From: Nostocales cyanobacterium HT-58-2
Lineage (GTDB): Bacteria; Cyanobacteriota; Cyanobacteriia; Cyanobacteriales; Nostocaceae
Length of the DNA: 64,000 bases
Direction of reading: 5' to 3'
Assembly: GCA_002163975.1 (NCBI GenBank)
Contig: CP019636.1
Coordinates: 2,703,001 to 2,767,000 of the forward strand
Shown here piece after piece: positions 1 to 8,720 of this stretch (the stretch's first letter is position 1; the number at the start of each line of letters is the position of its first letter). The position numbers and the translations under genes are program-made. The notes under the pieces are model-generated. The model was not told the origin of the DNA and made no database searches. It saw only the letters and a list, made by a program, of their open reading frames with translations.

Positions 1-53
1 CACACCCTACCAAATCTATCACTAAAAAAGCTGATAGTATTATGCAACTTTAA

Positions 54-3000
54 TCATGAAGTCAACCCTAAGTAAGCAAAGTAGGCACGAAGTACTTGAG
101 TATTAATGGGTGGGCAGACGACATCAGTTCCCGTTAATCCAGTCAATGTATTTTGGCAATCAAATGCTTGAGATACCAAAGCAGCTGTTTCTAGGTAGGG
201 CAGCTGGTTTTGCGAATTCCATTGTGTTAATAAAAATAACAAGGGACTTAGAGCATTTTCTTGCTTGGCAGCAACTTTGACCAGCTGTGCTTGCCACTGT
301 TCATAGTCAGTCCACTGAATAGAGTAGCCGAGTGCCTGGATTTCATTGACAAGTTGGTACAAGGGCAAGGCGTGAGGATTGACTAGGTGAAAAGCTTTCC
401 CCAAAGAGCCTGACTGACGCGACAAATGGACAATCGCTTTACTGACGTAGTCCACCGGAGTTAGGCTTAACTTCAAGTTCAATTTAGGTGCGCTATTCAG
501 TTGAATCATACCTTTAATCAGTCTGGCAACCAGGTCATCGATTTGAGAGGCACCAGTTTGGCTATGTCCTATAATCGAGCCAAGTCTATAAATACAAGTC
601 GGAATCCCTCTAGACTGAGCTGCCATCATTAACTTTTCTGCAACCCATTTACTCTGGGCATAACCATCAGAAAGACCTTCACAGCAAGCCAGGTCATCCT
701 GTTCTAAAACGACCTGCATTCCTGTATAATGAGGAGATTGGAAAACATCGAGAGTCGAGATGAAATGAACAGGTTTGACTTTGATTTGGCTTGCTAATTT
801 TAAAATTTCTTTACTTCCAAGCACGTTAGCTGCTCGTAAGGCAGTATAAGGATAAATTAAATTAACAAATGCCCCATTGTGATAAATAAAGTCAATCTCA
901 GTTGCTAGCTGGTGAAACTGTTGCTTTGAAAGCCCCAAAAGTGGTTGAGATAAATCTCCCAATACTGGAATAATCCGAGTGTTTAGCTCATCATGTGGCA
1001 GTAAATAGCGTTTGAGGTTTGAAGCCAGTTTCTGCTTAGCTTCATCAAGGCTGGAGGAACGGACTAAACAATAAATGCTGGCTTGAGTTTTCTGTAGGAG
1101 TTCGTGCAATAAAAAAGCGCCTACAAAACCAGAGGCTCCTGTTAAAAATATCCGTTGTGGTTCTTCACAAGAGCCAATGAAAGGGGCTTCTGGGTAAATA
1201 GTAGAATCCAAAACAGCATCAGCTTGTAAATCTGCAACGCTAATACTGTTAACCTTTGTGGTGGAGTTGGACACATTTGGCAAAGTCACACTCAGTGCAG
1301 CGATCGCCTGAGCTAGTCCAGCCACTGTGGGAGCATCAAACAAAGAAAGCAAAGGCAGTTCTACCTGGAATGTTTCTCGCACCTGAGCAAGCAACTGAGC
1401 TGCAAGAAGAGAATGCCCTCCTAGTTCAAAGAAGTTGTTGTAAATCCCCACTTGCTCAAGACTCAAAACCTGTTTCCATATTTGGACCAACTGCTGTTCC
1501 ATAGGAGTACGAGGAGGAACAAACATTGTTTCCGAATCAGGTCTGGTTTGGCTAAAAGCTGGTAGCGCCCGACGGTCTACCTTGCCATTAGGTGTGAGAG
1601 GTAGGGCTTCCATCGCGACAAACGCAGTAGGAACCATGTATTCAGGTAACTTTTCCTTCAAAAAACTTCGTAGCTGCAAAATATCTGTACTTTGCTGCTG
1701 CAATTGTTGCAGCCGAGGTTTTGAAACAAAGTAGGCAACTAAGCGTTGGCTACCAGATTTCTGTTCTTGAGCAATCACCACAGCCTCTCTGACAAGAGGG
1801 TGTTGATAGAGAACTGTTTCTATTTCCCCTAGCTCTATGCGGAAGCCGCGAATTTTCACCTGATGGTCAATCCGTCCGATATACTCAATGTTGCCATCTG
1901 GTAAATAACGTGCTAAGTCTCCGGTTCGATAGAGACGAGATTCAGCCTCTTTCATGGAATGACGGGAGCTATCCCCAACACGTGAAGTCATGGTGTTTGT
2001 TCCAGAAAAATCTCTATCAGAGATGGAAACAGAAATAAACTTTTCCTCTGTCAGTTCTGGTCGGTTGAGGTAACCTCGTGCCAGACCTACGCCACCAATG
2101 AGCAATTCTCCCGGCTCCCCAACTGGAACTAACTTAATTGGGTTATTTTTCCCGTTCAGATGTGGTTCTACCAGATAAATTTGGGTGTTTGCAATGGGTC
2201 TTCCAATGGAGACGGGGGTGTCACCAGGCTCAACTTTATAAACTGCTGACCAGATAGTCGTTTCAGTGGGACCATACATATTCCACAAAGAGGCGCTCCT
2301 TTTAAGAAGCTCATTGGCTAGGGTTCGGGGCATCGCTTCCCCACCACAGAGAATTTTGAGTCTGGAAGAACCTTGCCAGCCTGTTGCTAACAGCATTCGC
2401 CAAGTGGCAGGTGTTGCCTGCATCACGGTTGGGCTTGATTGAGCCATGACTTTTAACAACTGGGCTGCATCGCAAGCAACCTCCCGTGTCACTAACACAA
2501 CACGAGCCCCCACTGTCAACGGTAAAAAGAGTTCTAAGATAGCAATGTCAAAAGAGATAGTGGTCACAGCAAGAAATACATCGTGATGAGTCAGTCCAGG
2601 AGTTTGACTCATGGATGTTAAAAAATTGACAACACCTCGATGAAGTATTTGCACTCCTTTTGGTTTACCGGTAGAGCCGGATGTATAAATGGTGTAAGCC
2701 AAGTTGTCTGGGTTAACTTCACTGTTTAGATTATCTTTGCGTGATTTCGCAATTGTCTCCCAATCAGTATCCACACACACGACCTTAGATTGATGAGCTG
2801 GCAATCTTGTTAGCTGGTCTTGTTCAGTCAAAAGCACTGGTATTTGGGAATCTTCAATCATCAGAGCCAAGCGCTCCTGGGGATAGGTGGGATCTAAGGG
2901 CAAATAAGCTCCACCTGCTTTCAAAATTGCCAGCAGTCCAATCACCATGTCCAGCGATCGCTTTATACAAATTCCCACTAGCACTTCCGGACCAACCCCT

Positions 3001-3221
3001 AGCATCTGTAAGTGATGGGCTAGCTGATTAGCTCGTTGATTTAATTCCCAATAAGTGAGTCGTTGTTCATCAAAAATGACGGCAATGTTATCTGGAGTGC
3101 ATTCCACTTGGGACTCAAATAACTGATGAATACACAGGTTCTTGGGATAATCAGCATCATTCTGATTCCACTCTTCTAGTTGTTGCCGTAACTTATTTGA
3201 CATTAAAATTGATGAACTCAC
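54..3221 (-). CDS. Stand-alone NRPS module A-T-R (adenylation, carrier, thioester reductase)
   Basis: Activates an amino acid as its AMP ester, loads it on its own carrier domain and releases it reductively as aldehyde or alcohol. Seen: A domain (about residues 30-560) with YTSGSTGKPKG, NMYGPTETT, YRTGDLARYLPDG, GRIDHQVKIRGFRIELGE and a PNGKVDRR core with the late lysine; carrier motif FFELGGHSLL with phosphopantetheine Ser604; C-terminal Rossmann reductase starting near residue 690 (LTGASGFVGAFL). There is no condensation domain. The binding-pocket residues read by eye are D-I-L-Q-L-G-M-I-W, close to codes I remember for glycine. I chose the GTG start at 3221 because GGAGG lies 9 nt upstream; an ATG at 3203 is the alternative. 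No biosynthetic partner is adjacent in this window. Confidence 0.9.
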   Translation of the reverse strand: MSSSILMSNKLRQQLEEWNQNDADYPKNLCIHQLFESQVECTPDNIAVIFDEQRLTYWELNQRANQLAHHLQMLGVGPEVLVGICIKRSLDMVIGLLAILKAGGAYLPLDPTYPQERLALMIEDSQIPVLLTEQDQLTRLPAHQSKVVCVDTDWETIAKSRKDNLNSEVNPDNLAYTIYTSGSTGKPKGVQILHRGVVNFLTSMSQTPGLTHHDVFLAVTTISFDIAILELFLPLTVGARVVLVTREVACDAAQLLKVMAQSSPTVMQATPATWRMLLATGWQGSSRLKILCGGEAMPRTLANELLKRSASLWNMYGPTETTIWSAVYKVEPGDTPVSIGRPIANTQIYLVEPHLNGKNNPIKLVPVGEPGELLIGGVGLARGYLNRPELTEEKFISVSISDRDFSGTNTMTSRVGDSSRHSMKEAESRLYRTGDLARYLPDGNIEYIGRIDHQVKIRGFRIELGEIETVLYQHPLVREAVVIAQEQKSGSQRLVAYFVSKPRLQQLQQQSTDILQLRSFLKEKLPEYMVPTAFVAMEALPLTPNGKVDRRALPAFSQTRPDSETMFVPPRTPMEQQLVQIWKQVLSLEQVGIYNNFFELGGHSLLAAQLLAQVRETFQVELPLLSLFDAPTVAGLAQAIAALSVTLPNVSNSTTKVNSISVADLQADAVLDSTIYPEAPFIGSCEEPQRIFLTGASGFVGAFLLHELLQKTQASIYCLVRSSSLDEAKQKLASNLKRYLLPHDELNTRIIPVLGDLSQPLLGLSKQQFHQLATEIDFIYHNGAFVNLIYPYTALRAANVLGSKEILKLASQIKVKPVHFISTLDVFQSPHYTGMQVVLEQDDLACCEGLSDGYAQSKWVAEKLMMAAQSRGIPTCIYRLGSIIGHSQTGASQIDDLVARLIKGMIQLNSAPKLNLKLSLTPVDYVSKAIVHLSRQSGSLGKAFHLVNPHALPLYQLVNEIQALGYSIQWTDYEQWQAQLVKVAAKQENALSPLLFLLTQWNSQNQLPYLETAALVSQAFDCQNTLTGLTGTDVVCPPINTQVLRAYFAYLGLTS

Positions 3222-4103
3222 GGCTTTTTGCCTCCGTAATACCAACAACATTTGTATAAAGTTCTATAGTTATTTTTCTCTAAGTTTTTAAAGTTAAAAA
3301 ATGCACATAAATAAACACAAAAAAACAACCTAAAATCTTTCAACCGAATCCTGCTTAAATTCGCCTGTTTTACAAATCTCCTGGTTGAACCCGTATTTAC
3401 AGGTGAGGAGGTCGGAGCTTCTTTTCAACACAAAAAATGTCTTTGGAAAAGACAGATAGCCAAAAGGCAGTTCTGACAATGCTGGCAAATTTAGATAATC
3501 CTGATGAATCCCTGATAACTTTAGACTGTCATTCATTTTTTACCAAGCAGATATCAGTTTAAAGTTATCTTTGACAATTGTCAAAGTAAATAGAACACCA
3601 AATTCTGAAATAGAATTACTTTTTTAATCTGGAAAAATAAAAACTATTCCACTTAAAATATAAGTAAATTAAAATACAAATCAAAACAATAAATTTCAAT
3701 AATCATCCTTATTAATTAATTTTTAATTTTATGGTAGTTTTGACCCCCATTTTGCCATACATTCCAGAGCTATCGTATGAACAGCTACTAAAAACTTATT
3801 TATCTTTATTAGAAGGCTATCGGTAAGAAAGTGCTAATTATATAACATATAAAGATTTTGTATATTAATATCTAAAGGTTTTTCAAAAAATATTACTTAG
3901 CTAAAAAGTTATTTTTTTTACGAAAATGACTTTTTCATTTTTTTGCACGATATTCTGTACGGACGTGATGCTTTACACCCCTACCACCTCATACCTCGTT
4001 AGACAAATAAATCCACTTAAAGTTAGGTAAATCTTTTATCCTATTCTGTTAGCTTAAAATTAAGCAGTACGATAGGTGCTTTGCTCTACTGCTAGGAGGA
4101 AAA
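3222..4103. other. AT-rich intergenic region between divergent genes
   Basis: About 880 nt separate the divergently transcribed A-T-R and CheB-like genes. It holds a perfect 18-bp palindrome (annotated separately) and strongly AT-rich DNA. A 68-codon minus-strand frame at 3330-3536 has no ribosome binding site or recognisable motif and I do not call it a gene. Confidence 0.6.
3569..3586. promoter_or_regulatory. Perfect 18-bp palindrome, candidate operator
   Basis: CTTTGACAATTGTCAAAG is a perfect inverted repeat with no spacer, in the space between the divergent A-T-R and CheB-like genes, about 350 nt upstream of the A-T-R start. Each half contains TTGACA, so it could overlap a -35 element on either strand. 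The symmetry suggests a dimeric regulator, but which one cannot be told. Confidence 0.4.
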
Positions 4104-5156
4104 ATGCCTAGACACGACATCATCGTTGTCGGTGCATCGGCAGGCGGAGTGGAAGCACTTTCTTACATAGTCAAGAATTTACCGCCAGACCTGGATGCTG
4201 TTGTTCTTATTGTCCTTCATATACCAAGCCATGGAATAAGTGTTCTGCCGCGCATCCTTAGTCGTGCCGGCGGCTTACAAGCCTTCCATGCAAAAGATGG
4301 TGAACAGATTTTTCCCCAACGGATATATGTTGCCCCACCAGATTATCACCTATTGGTAAAATCTGGATATCTGCATTTGGCACGTGGTCCTAGAGAAAAC
4401 AGTCATCGTCCAGCTATTGACCCACTTTTCCGTACTGCTGCGCGAGTTTACGGGCGACGAGTGGTTGGTGTCGTGCTAACAGGTGCGCTTGACGACGGTA
4501 CGGCGGGACTAAAGGCGGTGAAAATGCGGGGAGGTGTGGCAGTTGTGCAGGACCCAGAGAATGCCATGTATAATGGAATGCCGCGCAGCGCTATCGAAAA
4601 CATAGATAACATTGACTATATTTTGCCACTGTCAGACATTCCAGATGTCTTAGTAACCCTGGTAAACACAGAGGTGGATTGTGAAGAAGACCTTGTGTCT
4701 GACGAGGTGGAAATTGAATCTGATTTGGCGCAATTGGATATGAAAGTCTTAAACAGCGACAAACGACCTGGTAAACCATCACCCTTCGGGTGTCCTGATT
4801 GCGGTGGGACTCTGTGGGATTTGTCTGAGGGACATTTATTGCGATTCAGATGCCGTACAGGTCACGCTTTCTCGGCAGAAACTTTGCGAGCAAAGCAATC
4901 TGAGTCTTTGGAAGATGCCCTGTGGGTAGCCCTAAGAGCATTAGAAGAGAAAGCATCCCTATCACATCGTATGGCTGAGCGAATGCGCGATCGCAACCAA
5001 ATTCTGTCAGCAGAACGACTAGAGCAGGACGTGCAAGATGCCCAAGAACATGCAGCTGTCATCCGGAATGTACTCCTCAAGGGCAACAGCACAGGAGTAG
5101 AAGTGAACACAACTTTAGCTTCGGGAGACAAAGAAATAACAGATGACTCAGCATGA
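4104..5156 (+). CDS. CheB-type methylesterase-domain protein with C-terminal zinc-ribbon-like tail
   Basis: The N-terminal 190 residues form a CheB catalytic domain (protein-glutamate methylesterase/deamidase fold). The expected triad is visible: Ser12 in GASAGG, His39 in VLHIPSHG, Asp131 in LTGALDDGT. There is no receiver domain, unlike classical CheB, so phosphorylation control in cis is absent. The C-terminal part (about 220-300) carries CPDCGG and CRTGHAF, a Cys/His pattern that could bind zinc, then a helical segment. Start is secure: AGGAGG lies just upstream of the ATG. No chemoreceptor or other che gene is nearby, so its substrate is unknown; in cyanobacteria such orphan CheB proteins are common. 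Confidence 0.85.
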   Translation: MPRHDIIVVGASAGGVEALSYIVKNLPPDLDAVVLIVLHIPSHGISVLPRILSRAGGLQAFHAKDGEQIFPQRIYVAPPDYHLLVKSGYLHLARGPRENSHRPAIDPLFRTAARVYGRRVVGVVLTGALDDGTAGLKAVKMRGGVAVVQDPENAMYNGMPRSAIENIDNIDYILPLSDIPDVLVTLVNTEVDCEEDLVSDEVEIESDLAQLDMKVLNSDKRPGKPSPFGCPDCGGTLWDLSEGHLLRFRCRTGHAFSAETLRAKQSESLEDALWVALRALEEKASLSHRMAERMRDRNQILSAERLEQDVQDAQEHAAVIRNVLLKGNSTGVEVNTTLASGDKEITDDSA

Positions 5157-5524
5157 CAAATGAGTACTGACTATGTAGACAATCAAGACAGTGGCTACAT
5201 ATGTGGTAATCTTTTTTCAATTGGCATAACTTATTGTGACAAAGAAAACCTCTCAGAAAAGAGGGGTAATATATGGCATATACAAATTGATAATTTTAGT
5301 GAAATATTCTTAGATGTGAGTGACGTTTGCACTTCGTTCATCTATGCTTTTCAGTTTCCTCAATTCACTAAAGCTTGTCGATACAGATAAATTCTGAAAA
5401 GTTCAGGCAAAGTTCATATTGAGTTCTAGTCACCCCTACGCTTCATTCATAAGGTACGGCATTATAAATTCAAAATTGAAAAAATCTATACCTAAGCCAA
5501 TACCGAAACTAGGGGCAAGAAATT
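5157..5524 (+). other. Intergenic stretch, no convincing gene
   Basis: Contains a 76-codon frame (5160-5390) that begins 3 nt after the CheB-like stop but has no recognisable domain or ribosome binding site of its own. The rest is unremarkable. Confidence 0.4.
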
Positions 5525-6121
5525 ATGAATAAAATTATGAAAAATAGCAAACAAGATATTGTTCCTTTTATAATTTTAGTAATAATTACCACCATAAGCA
5601 GCTGTAGTGTTAGCCCCACATCTCGTCATCTTGAAAGCACAACAGTTGCACCTAATTCAACAACAAATAACGAGACATCTGCTGCACAAACCCAGACCAA
5701 CAGGACATCATCTTCAACCGAAAACAACTCAACTCAAACGAAAACTTCCTCAAGTTCTGGCACTGTCACTAAAAAAACGATCAACGTTACCTTATTCACC
5801 AGTGATACTCAATGTCAAGAACTCATTCCACAACAAGTCTCAGTGCCTGCTGAAGAGCCTGTGACAAGTGCAGTAGGTAAAATCATAGAGCAACGTAATA
5901 GTGCTGATTTTAGTTTGTCTGGTTATCGTGTTACTGTTAAAGACGGAGTCGCAACGGTGGATTTACGAATATCCCCCAATTCCTTGCGTCAATTCACTTC
6001 TCTTTCTAGTTGTGAACAGTTTGCTTTATTTGGCAGTCTTCGCAAAACTTTATTGAGTAATTCTCAATGGGATATCAAAAAAGTCAATTTTACCGAGCGA
6101 GGAAAGAAAATTGTTCTTTAG
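5525..6121 (+). CDS. GerMN-domain lipoprotein
   Basis: A 198-residue exported lipoprotein. Residues 1-27 give a short basic start, a hydrophobic stretch and the lipobox ISSC, so Cys is probably acylated. A Ser/Thr/Asn-rich linker (about 30-85) leads to a C-terminal GerMN domain (about 88-198) with the typical pattern of an early strand (INVTLFTSD), a middle GYRVTVKDGVATVDL and a late SLRKTLLSN. GerMN domains occur in Bacillus germination protein GerM and in many cyanobacterial envelope proteins; the molecular role is not established. A second ATG at 5537 is an equally good start. It stands alone between CheB-like and the convergent aldehyde dehydrogenase. Confidence 0.75.
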   Translation: MNKIMKNSKQDIVPFIILVIITTISSCSVSPTSRHLESTTVAPNSTTNNETSAAQTQTNRTSSSTENNSTQTKTSSSSGTVTKKTINVTLFTSDTQCQELIPQQVSVPAEEPVTSAVGKIIEQRNSADFSLSGYRVTVKDGVATVDLRISPNSLRQFTSLSSCEQFALFGSLRKTLLSNSQWDIKKVNFTERGKKIVL

Positions 6122-6196
6122 ATTTGCCTTGAAATTGATACTCTTACAGCTGCAAAACTTTCGCTACGCTCAGTTTTACAAAAAGTCGTGGGAGTG

Positions 6197-7615
6197 TCAA
6201 TGACTATCAAACCACCAAGGGTCGGCAATAGGCTGTGTTTTCACCAAAAAAGCTTTTTTTCGCATAAAACGTGTCAACGCTGTCGATCCCATTCTTGATC
6301 CACCCAAACCAGAAAATTTAAAAGCATTTTTTTCTCCCTCATGCATGATAGCGGTGAGAGCAGCATCATTGATACTGATAGCACCTGCATCTATCTGGCG
6401 TGCGACCTCCAAAGCTTCTGCTTCCGATTGAGCAAAAACAGCTGCACTCAATCCATAAATTGAATCATTCGCCAAGTTCACCGCTTCTTCAATTGTGGAA
6501 AAAGGCATCACTGGCATAATAGGACCAAATGTCTCTTCAGTCATGACCTTCATAGAATGGTTGACCTGAGTGAGAACTGTAGGATGACACCACCAACCTC
6601 CTCCTTGATTCTCAATTTCACCTCCACAATGAACCACTGCTCCTTGTTCCACTGCGTCTAGCAGATGGTCGCTGATAATTGCTGCCTGTCTCTCTGCAAT
6701 AATAGGACCAATGTCTCCACTTTCTGGTGTAGGGTAAGCTAACTGAAGGCGTTGTGCTTTAGTGATCAGCTGTTCGACAAACTCTTCAAAAATAGATTCC
6801 GCAACGTAGATCCGCTCAATGGAAAGGCACGACTGTCCAGTATTGACAACAGAACCCCATAAAATTGCTGATGTTGCTAAGTCCAAATTAGCAGATGACA
6901 GCACAACAGCTGGGTCTTTGCCTCCTAATTCCAAAAAAGCCGGAATGAAGCGTTTGGCTGCTGCTTGTGCCACTTTTCGACCTGTCGCCACACTCCCAGT
7001 AAAGCACACCAAGTCCACATATTCTATGAGTGCAGCTCCGGTTTCGCCTGCTCCCTCTATAAAAGTCAACACGTCACGTAATTTTGGAACAGCATTGAGT
7101 GATGCTAACAGTGGTGCCATAAAGCGGGGAGTCATTTCACTGGGTTTGATAATTACAGCACAACCAGCAAGTAATGCTGGAATTGTATCTATTGTCGAAA
7201 GCAGCAGAGGAAAATTCCATGGACTAATAACCCCAACCAAAGGGTAAGGAACCGCTGTTTGTTGCAGTTGGATAAAAGAAATTGCTGTATCTTTGACAGA
7301 TTCTTGCAGCAGTTCTGGCGCTAATTGACACCAGCGATCAATACTCGAAACAAATGAATCAATTTCTAACACAGAAATTGATAATCTTCCTGTATCATTG
7401 ACCAAAGCTTCAGTCAGTTTATCAACTTCGGATAAAATAGCCTGCTTCCACTGCTGTAAAACTTCGATTCTCTGTTCTAAACCTAGCTGCAGCCAGTTTT
7501 TTTGAGATCTGCGCAAACGCTTGCACTGTTGTGCTATCAGTTTTGGGGGTGGAGGTATAATGACGTAATCAAACTTTCCAGTCCGGGGGTTGCGGACTTC
7601 TATTGCTTTAGACAT
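6197..7615 (-). CDS. Aldehyde dehydrogenase family protein
   Basis: NAD(P)-dependent oxidation of an aldehyde to a carboxylic acid. Seen over 472 residues: substrate-channel motif SPWNFPL, the KPSEMTP cofactor segment, catalytic general-base Glu in FLELGGKDP, and the nucleophilic Cys in NTGQSCLS. Near the end is the bridging GLGGSRMG segment. Length is usual for the family. Substrate cannot be deduced. It starts 8 nt after the end of the arsenate reductase remnant on the same strand, so it may be transcribed with arsR and the arsC remnant. No strong ribosome binding site is visible before ATG 7615. Confidence 0.88.
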   Translation of the reverse strand: MSKAIEVRNPRTGKFDYVIIPPPPKLIAQQCKRLRRSQKNWLQLGLEQRIEVLQQWKQAILSEVDKLTEALVNDTGRLSISVLEIDSFVSSIDRWCQLAPELLQESVKDTAISFIQLQQTAVPYPLVGVISPWNFPLLLSTIDTIPALLAGCAVIIKPSEMTPRFMAPLLASLNAVPKLRDVLTFIEGAGETGAALIEYVDLVCFTGSVATGRKVAQAAAKRFIPAFLELGGKDPAVVLSSANLDLATSAILWGSVVNTGQSCLSIERIYVAESIFEEFVEQLITKAQRLQLAYPTPESGDIGPIIAERQAAIISDHLLDAVEQGAVVHCGGEIENQGGGWWCHPTVLTQVNHSMKVMTEETFGPIMPVMPFSTIEEAVNLANDSIYGLSAAVFAQSEAEALEVARQIDAGAISINDAALTAIMHEGEKNAFKFSGLGGSRMGSTALTRFMRKKAFLVKTQPIADPWWFDSH

Positions 7616-7623
7616 GTCTCACA

Positions 7624-7860
7624 TTAACTTAATGATTGAATCAGCTTGATAACTCGTTCCTTAACTTCATCTCGAACACGGCGAACAGTTTCTATTTCTT
7701 GTCTTTGTGAGTCTTCAAGTTGCTAATCTTCAAACAGATCTCTGATGACCCATTCTTCAGATAAATTCACTCCGCAACCACAAAGAAAAATCACAGCATC
7801 ATCTTCCGCCTTGAACTGATTGCTAATATCATCGCTAATATCAATGCCAATTTCTGACAT
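7624..7860 (-). pseudogene. arsC: Arsenate reductase remnant (arsC, LMW-phosphatase fold), truncated and with amber stop
   Basis: Reading from 7860 downwards gives 45 codons, TAG (7723-7725), then 32 further in-frame codons and TAA. The product resembles the second half of cyanobacterial arsenate reductase: EIGIDIS near the start, LCGCGVNL in the middle, EEWVIRDLFED before the stop and VRRVRDEVKERV after it. Family members usually have Trp after FED, so TGG to TAG is the likely change. The N-terminal half with the active-site CX5R loop is missing; the 118 nt upstream to arsR is AT-rich and does not encode it. The order arsR then arsC on one strand fits a decayed arsenic operon. Readthrough cannot restore function because the P-loop is gone. 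Confidence 0.8.
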
Positions 7861-7978
7861 GACTCCCCTGACATTTTGTTAAGTATATCTCTATCATTTC
7901 AAAGAAAATTGATTTTTTGACGAGGAAATTGCAAAAATCCCAAGATTTTGAATAATATCATCAAAAAAATTTAATAAT

Positions 7979-8308
7979 TTAGGATGGATCTTTGCAGAAA
8001 CGAGCAGGCAACATCTGGTACAGGCGGCGAAACTCTGATAAGTACTGCTCTAAGACAGCAATTTGGGGTATGTTGAGAGCATAGTAAATCCAGCGTCCTT
8101 CTTGACGTGAGCGAACCAAACCAGCTTCTTTGAGAGTTTTCAGGTGAAAAGACAGCTTAGACTGGCTGACCCCTAAAGCATCGCATAAGTCACATACACA
8201 AAGCTCTTTATTTCGCAATAGTTCGATAACGCTGATCCTTAGTGGATCGGAAAGAGCATGAAAACCGATAACAATAAGATCGGGACTGGCTGCGGAGGGA
8301 GATTGCAT
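7979..8308 (-). CDS. arsR: ArsR/SmtB-family repressor
   Basis: Small winged-helix repressor (109 residues from ATG 8308; a TTG one codon earlier is possible). Residues about 15-85 form the helix-turn-helix, with the ELCVCDLCDALG segment characteristic of ArsR proteins: the Cys residues there bind As(III) or Sb(III) in the family. Recognition helix SQSKLSFHLKTLKEAGLV and the wing RQEGRWIYYAL follow. Likely derepresses on arsenite and controls the genes downstream on the same strand, of which arsC is now a remnant. That the regulator is intact while the reductase is dead suggests it now serves another target or is itself on the way out. Confidence 0.85.
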   Translation of the reverse strand: MQSPSAASPDLIVIGFHALSDPLRISVIELLRNKELCVCDLCDALGVSQSKLSFHLKTLKEAGLVRSRQEGRWIYYALNIPQIAVLEQYLSEFRRLYQMLPARFCKDPS

Positions 8309-8720
8309 CAAGATAAATTTGGGTGAAGTAGTTCAATCTCTATTGTGAAATAGAAAACTGAAGTTGCAAGTAAACGTGGGGTTTGCCTGGTAAGGACACA
8401 TTGGCGTTGACAAGCGATAAATACACAAATTTTATAGTGATTATTAATACTAGTAACGTTTTTGGGTCAGAAAATATACATTTTAATGCTAATGTAAATA
8501 AATATACATTTTTTCAAACTTAAGTGTTTGTTATAAAAAGACCAGGAATGCTCTAATTAAGCTATAGATATAGATAATATTCAGGATGACCCAGATTTTT
8601 CTGTGTTATTAAATGTAGTTGAAAGCACAAAGATTTTTTTTACACTTTGAGATTAAACACTGATTAAAGCAAAACATATGTATCCAATTGTCATGATATA
8701 AGCAGATAACAGGAAGTATT
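8309..8720. other. Intergenic region between divergent arsR and kinase genes
   Basis: About 410 nt, AT-rich, must hold the promoters of arsR (minus) and of the kinase pair (plus). I see no gene, and no clear ArsR operator palindrome by eye. Confidence 0.5.

Noticed and set aside
3330..3536. 68-codon minus-strand frame upstream of the A-T-R gene
   Set aside because: No ribosome binding site, no motif, and it lies in an AT-rich promoter region.
5160..5390. 76-codon plus-strand frame right after the CheB-like gene
   Set aside because: No recognisable domain, no ribosome binding site, and composition like the surrounding intergenic DNA.
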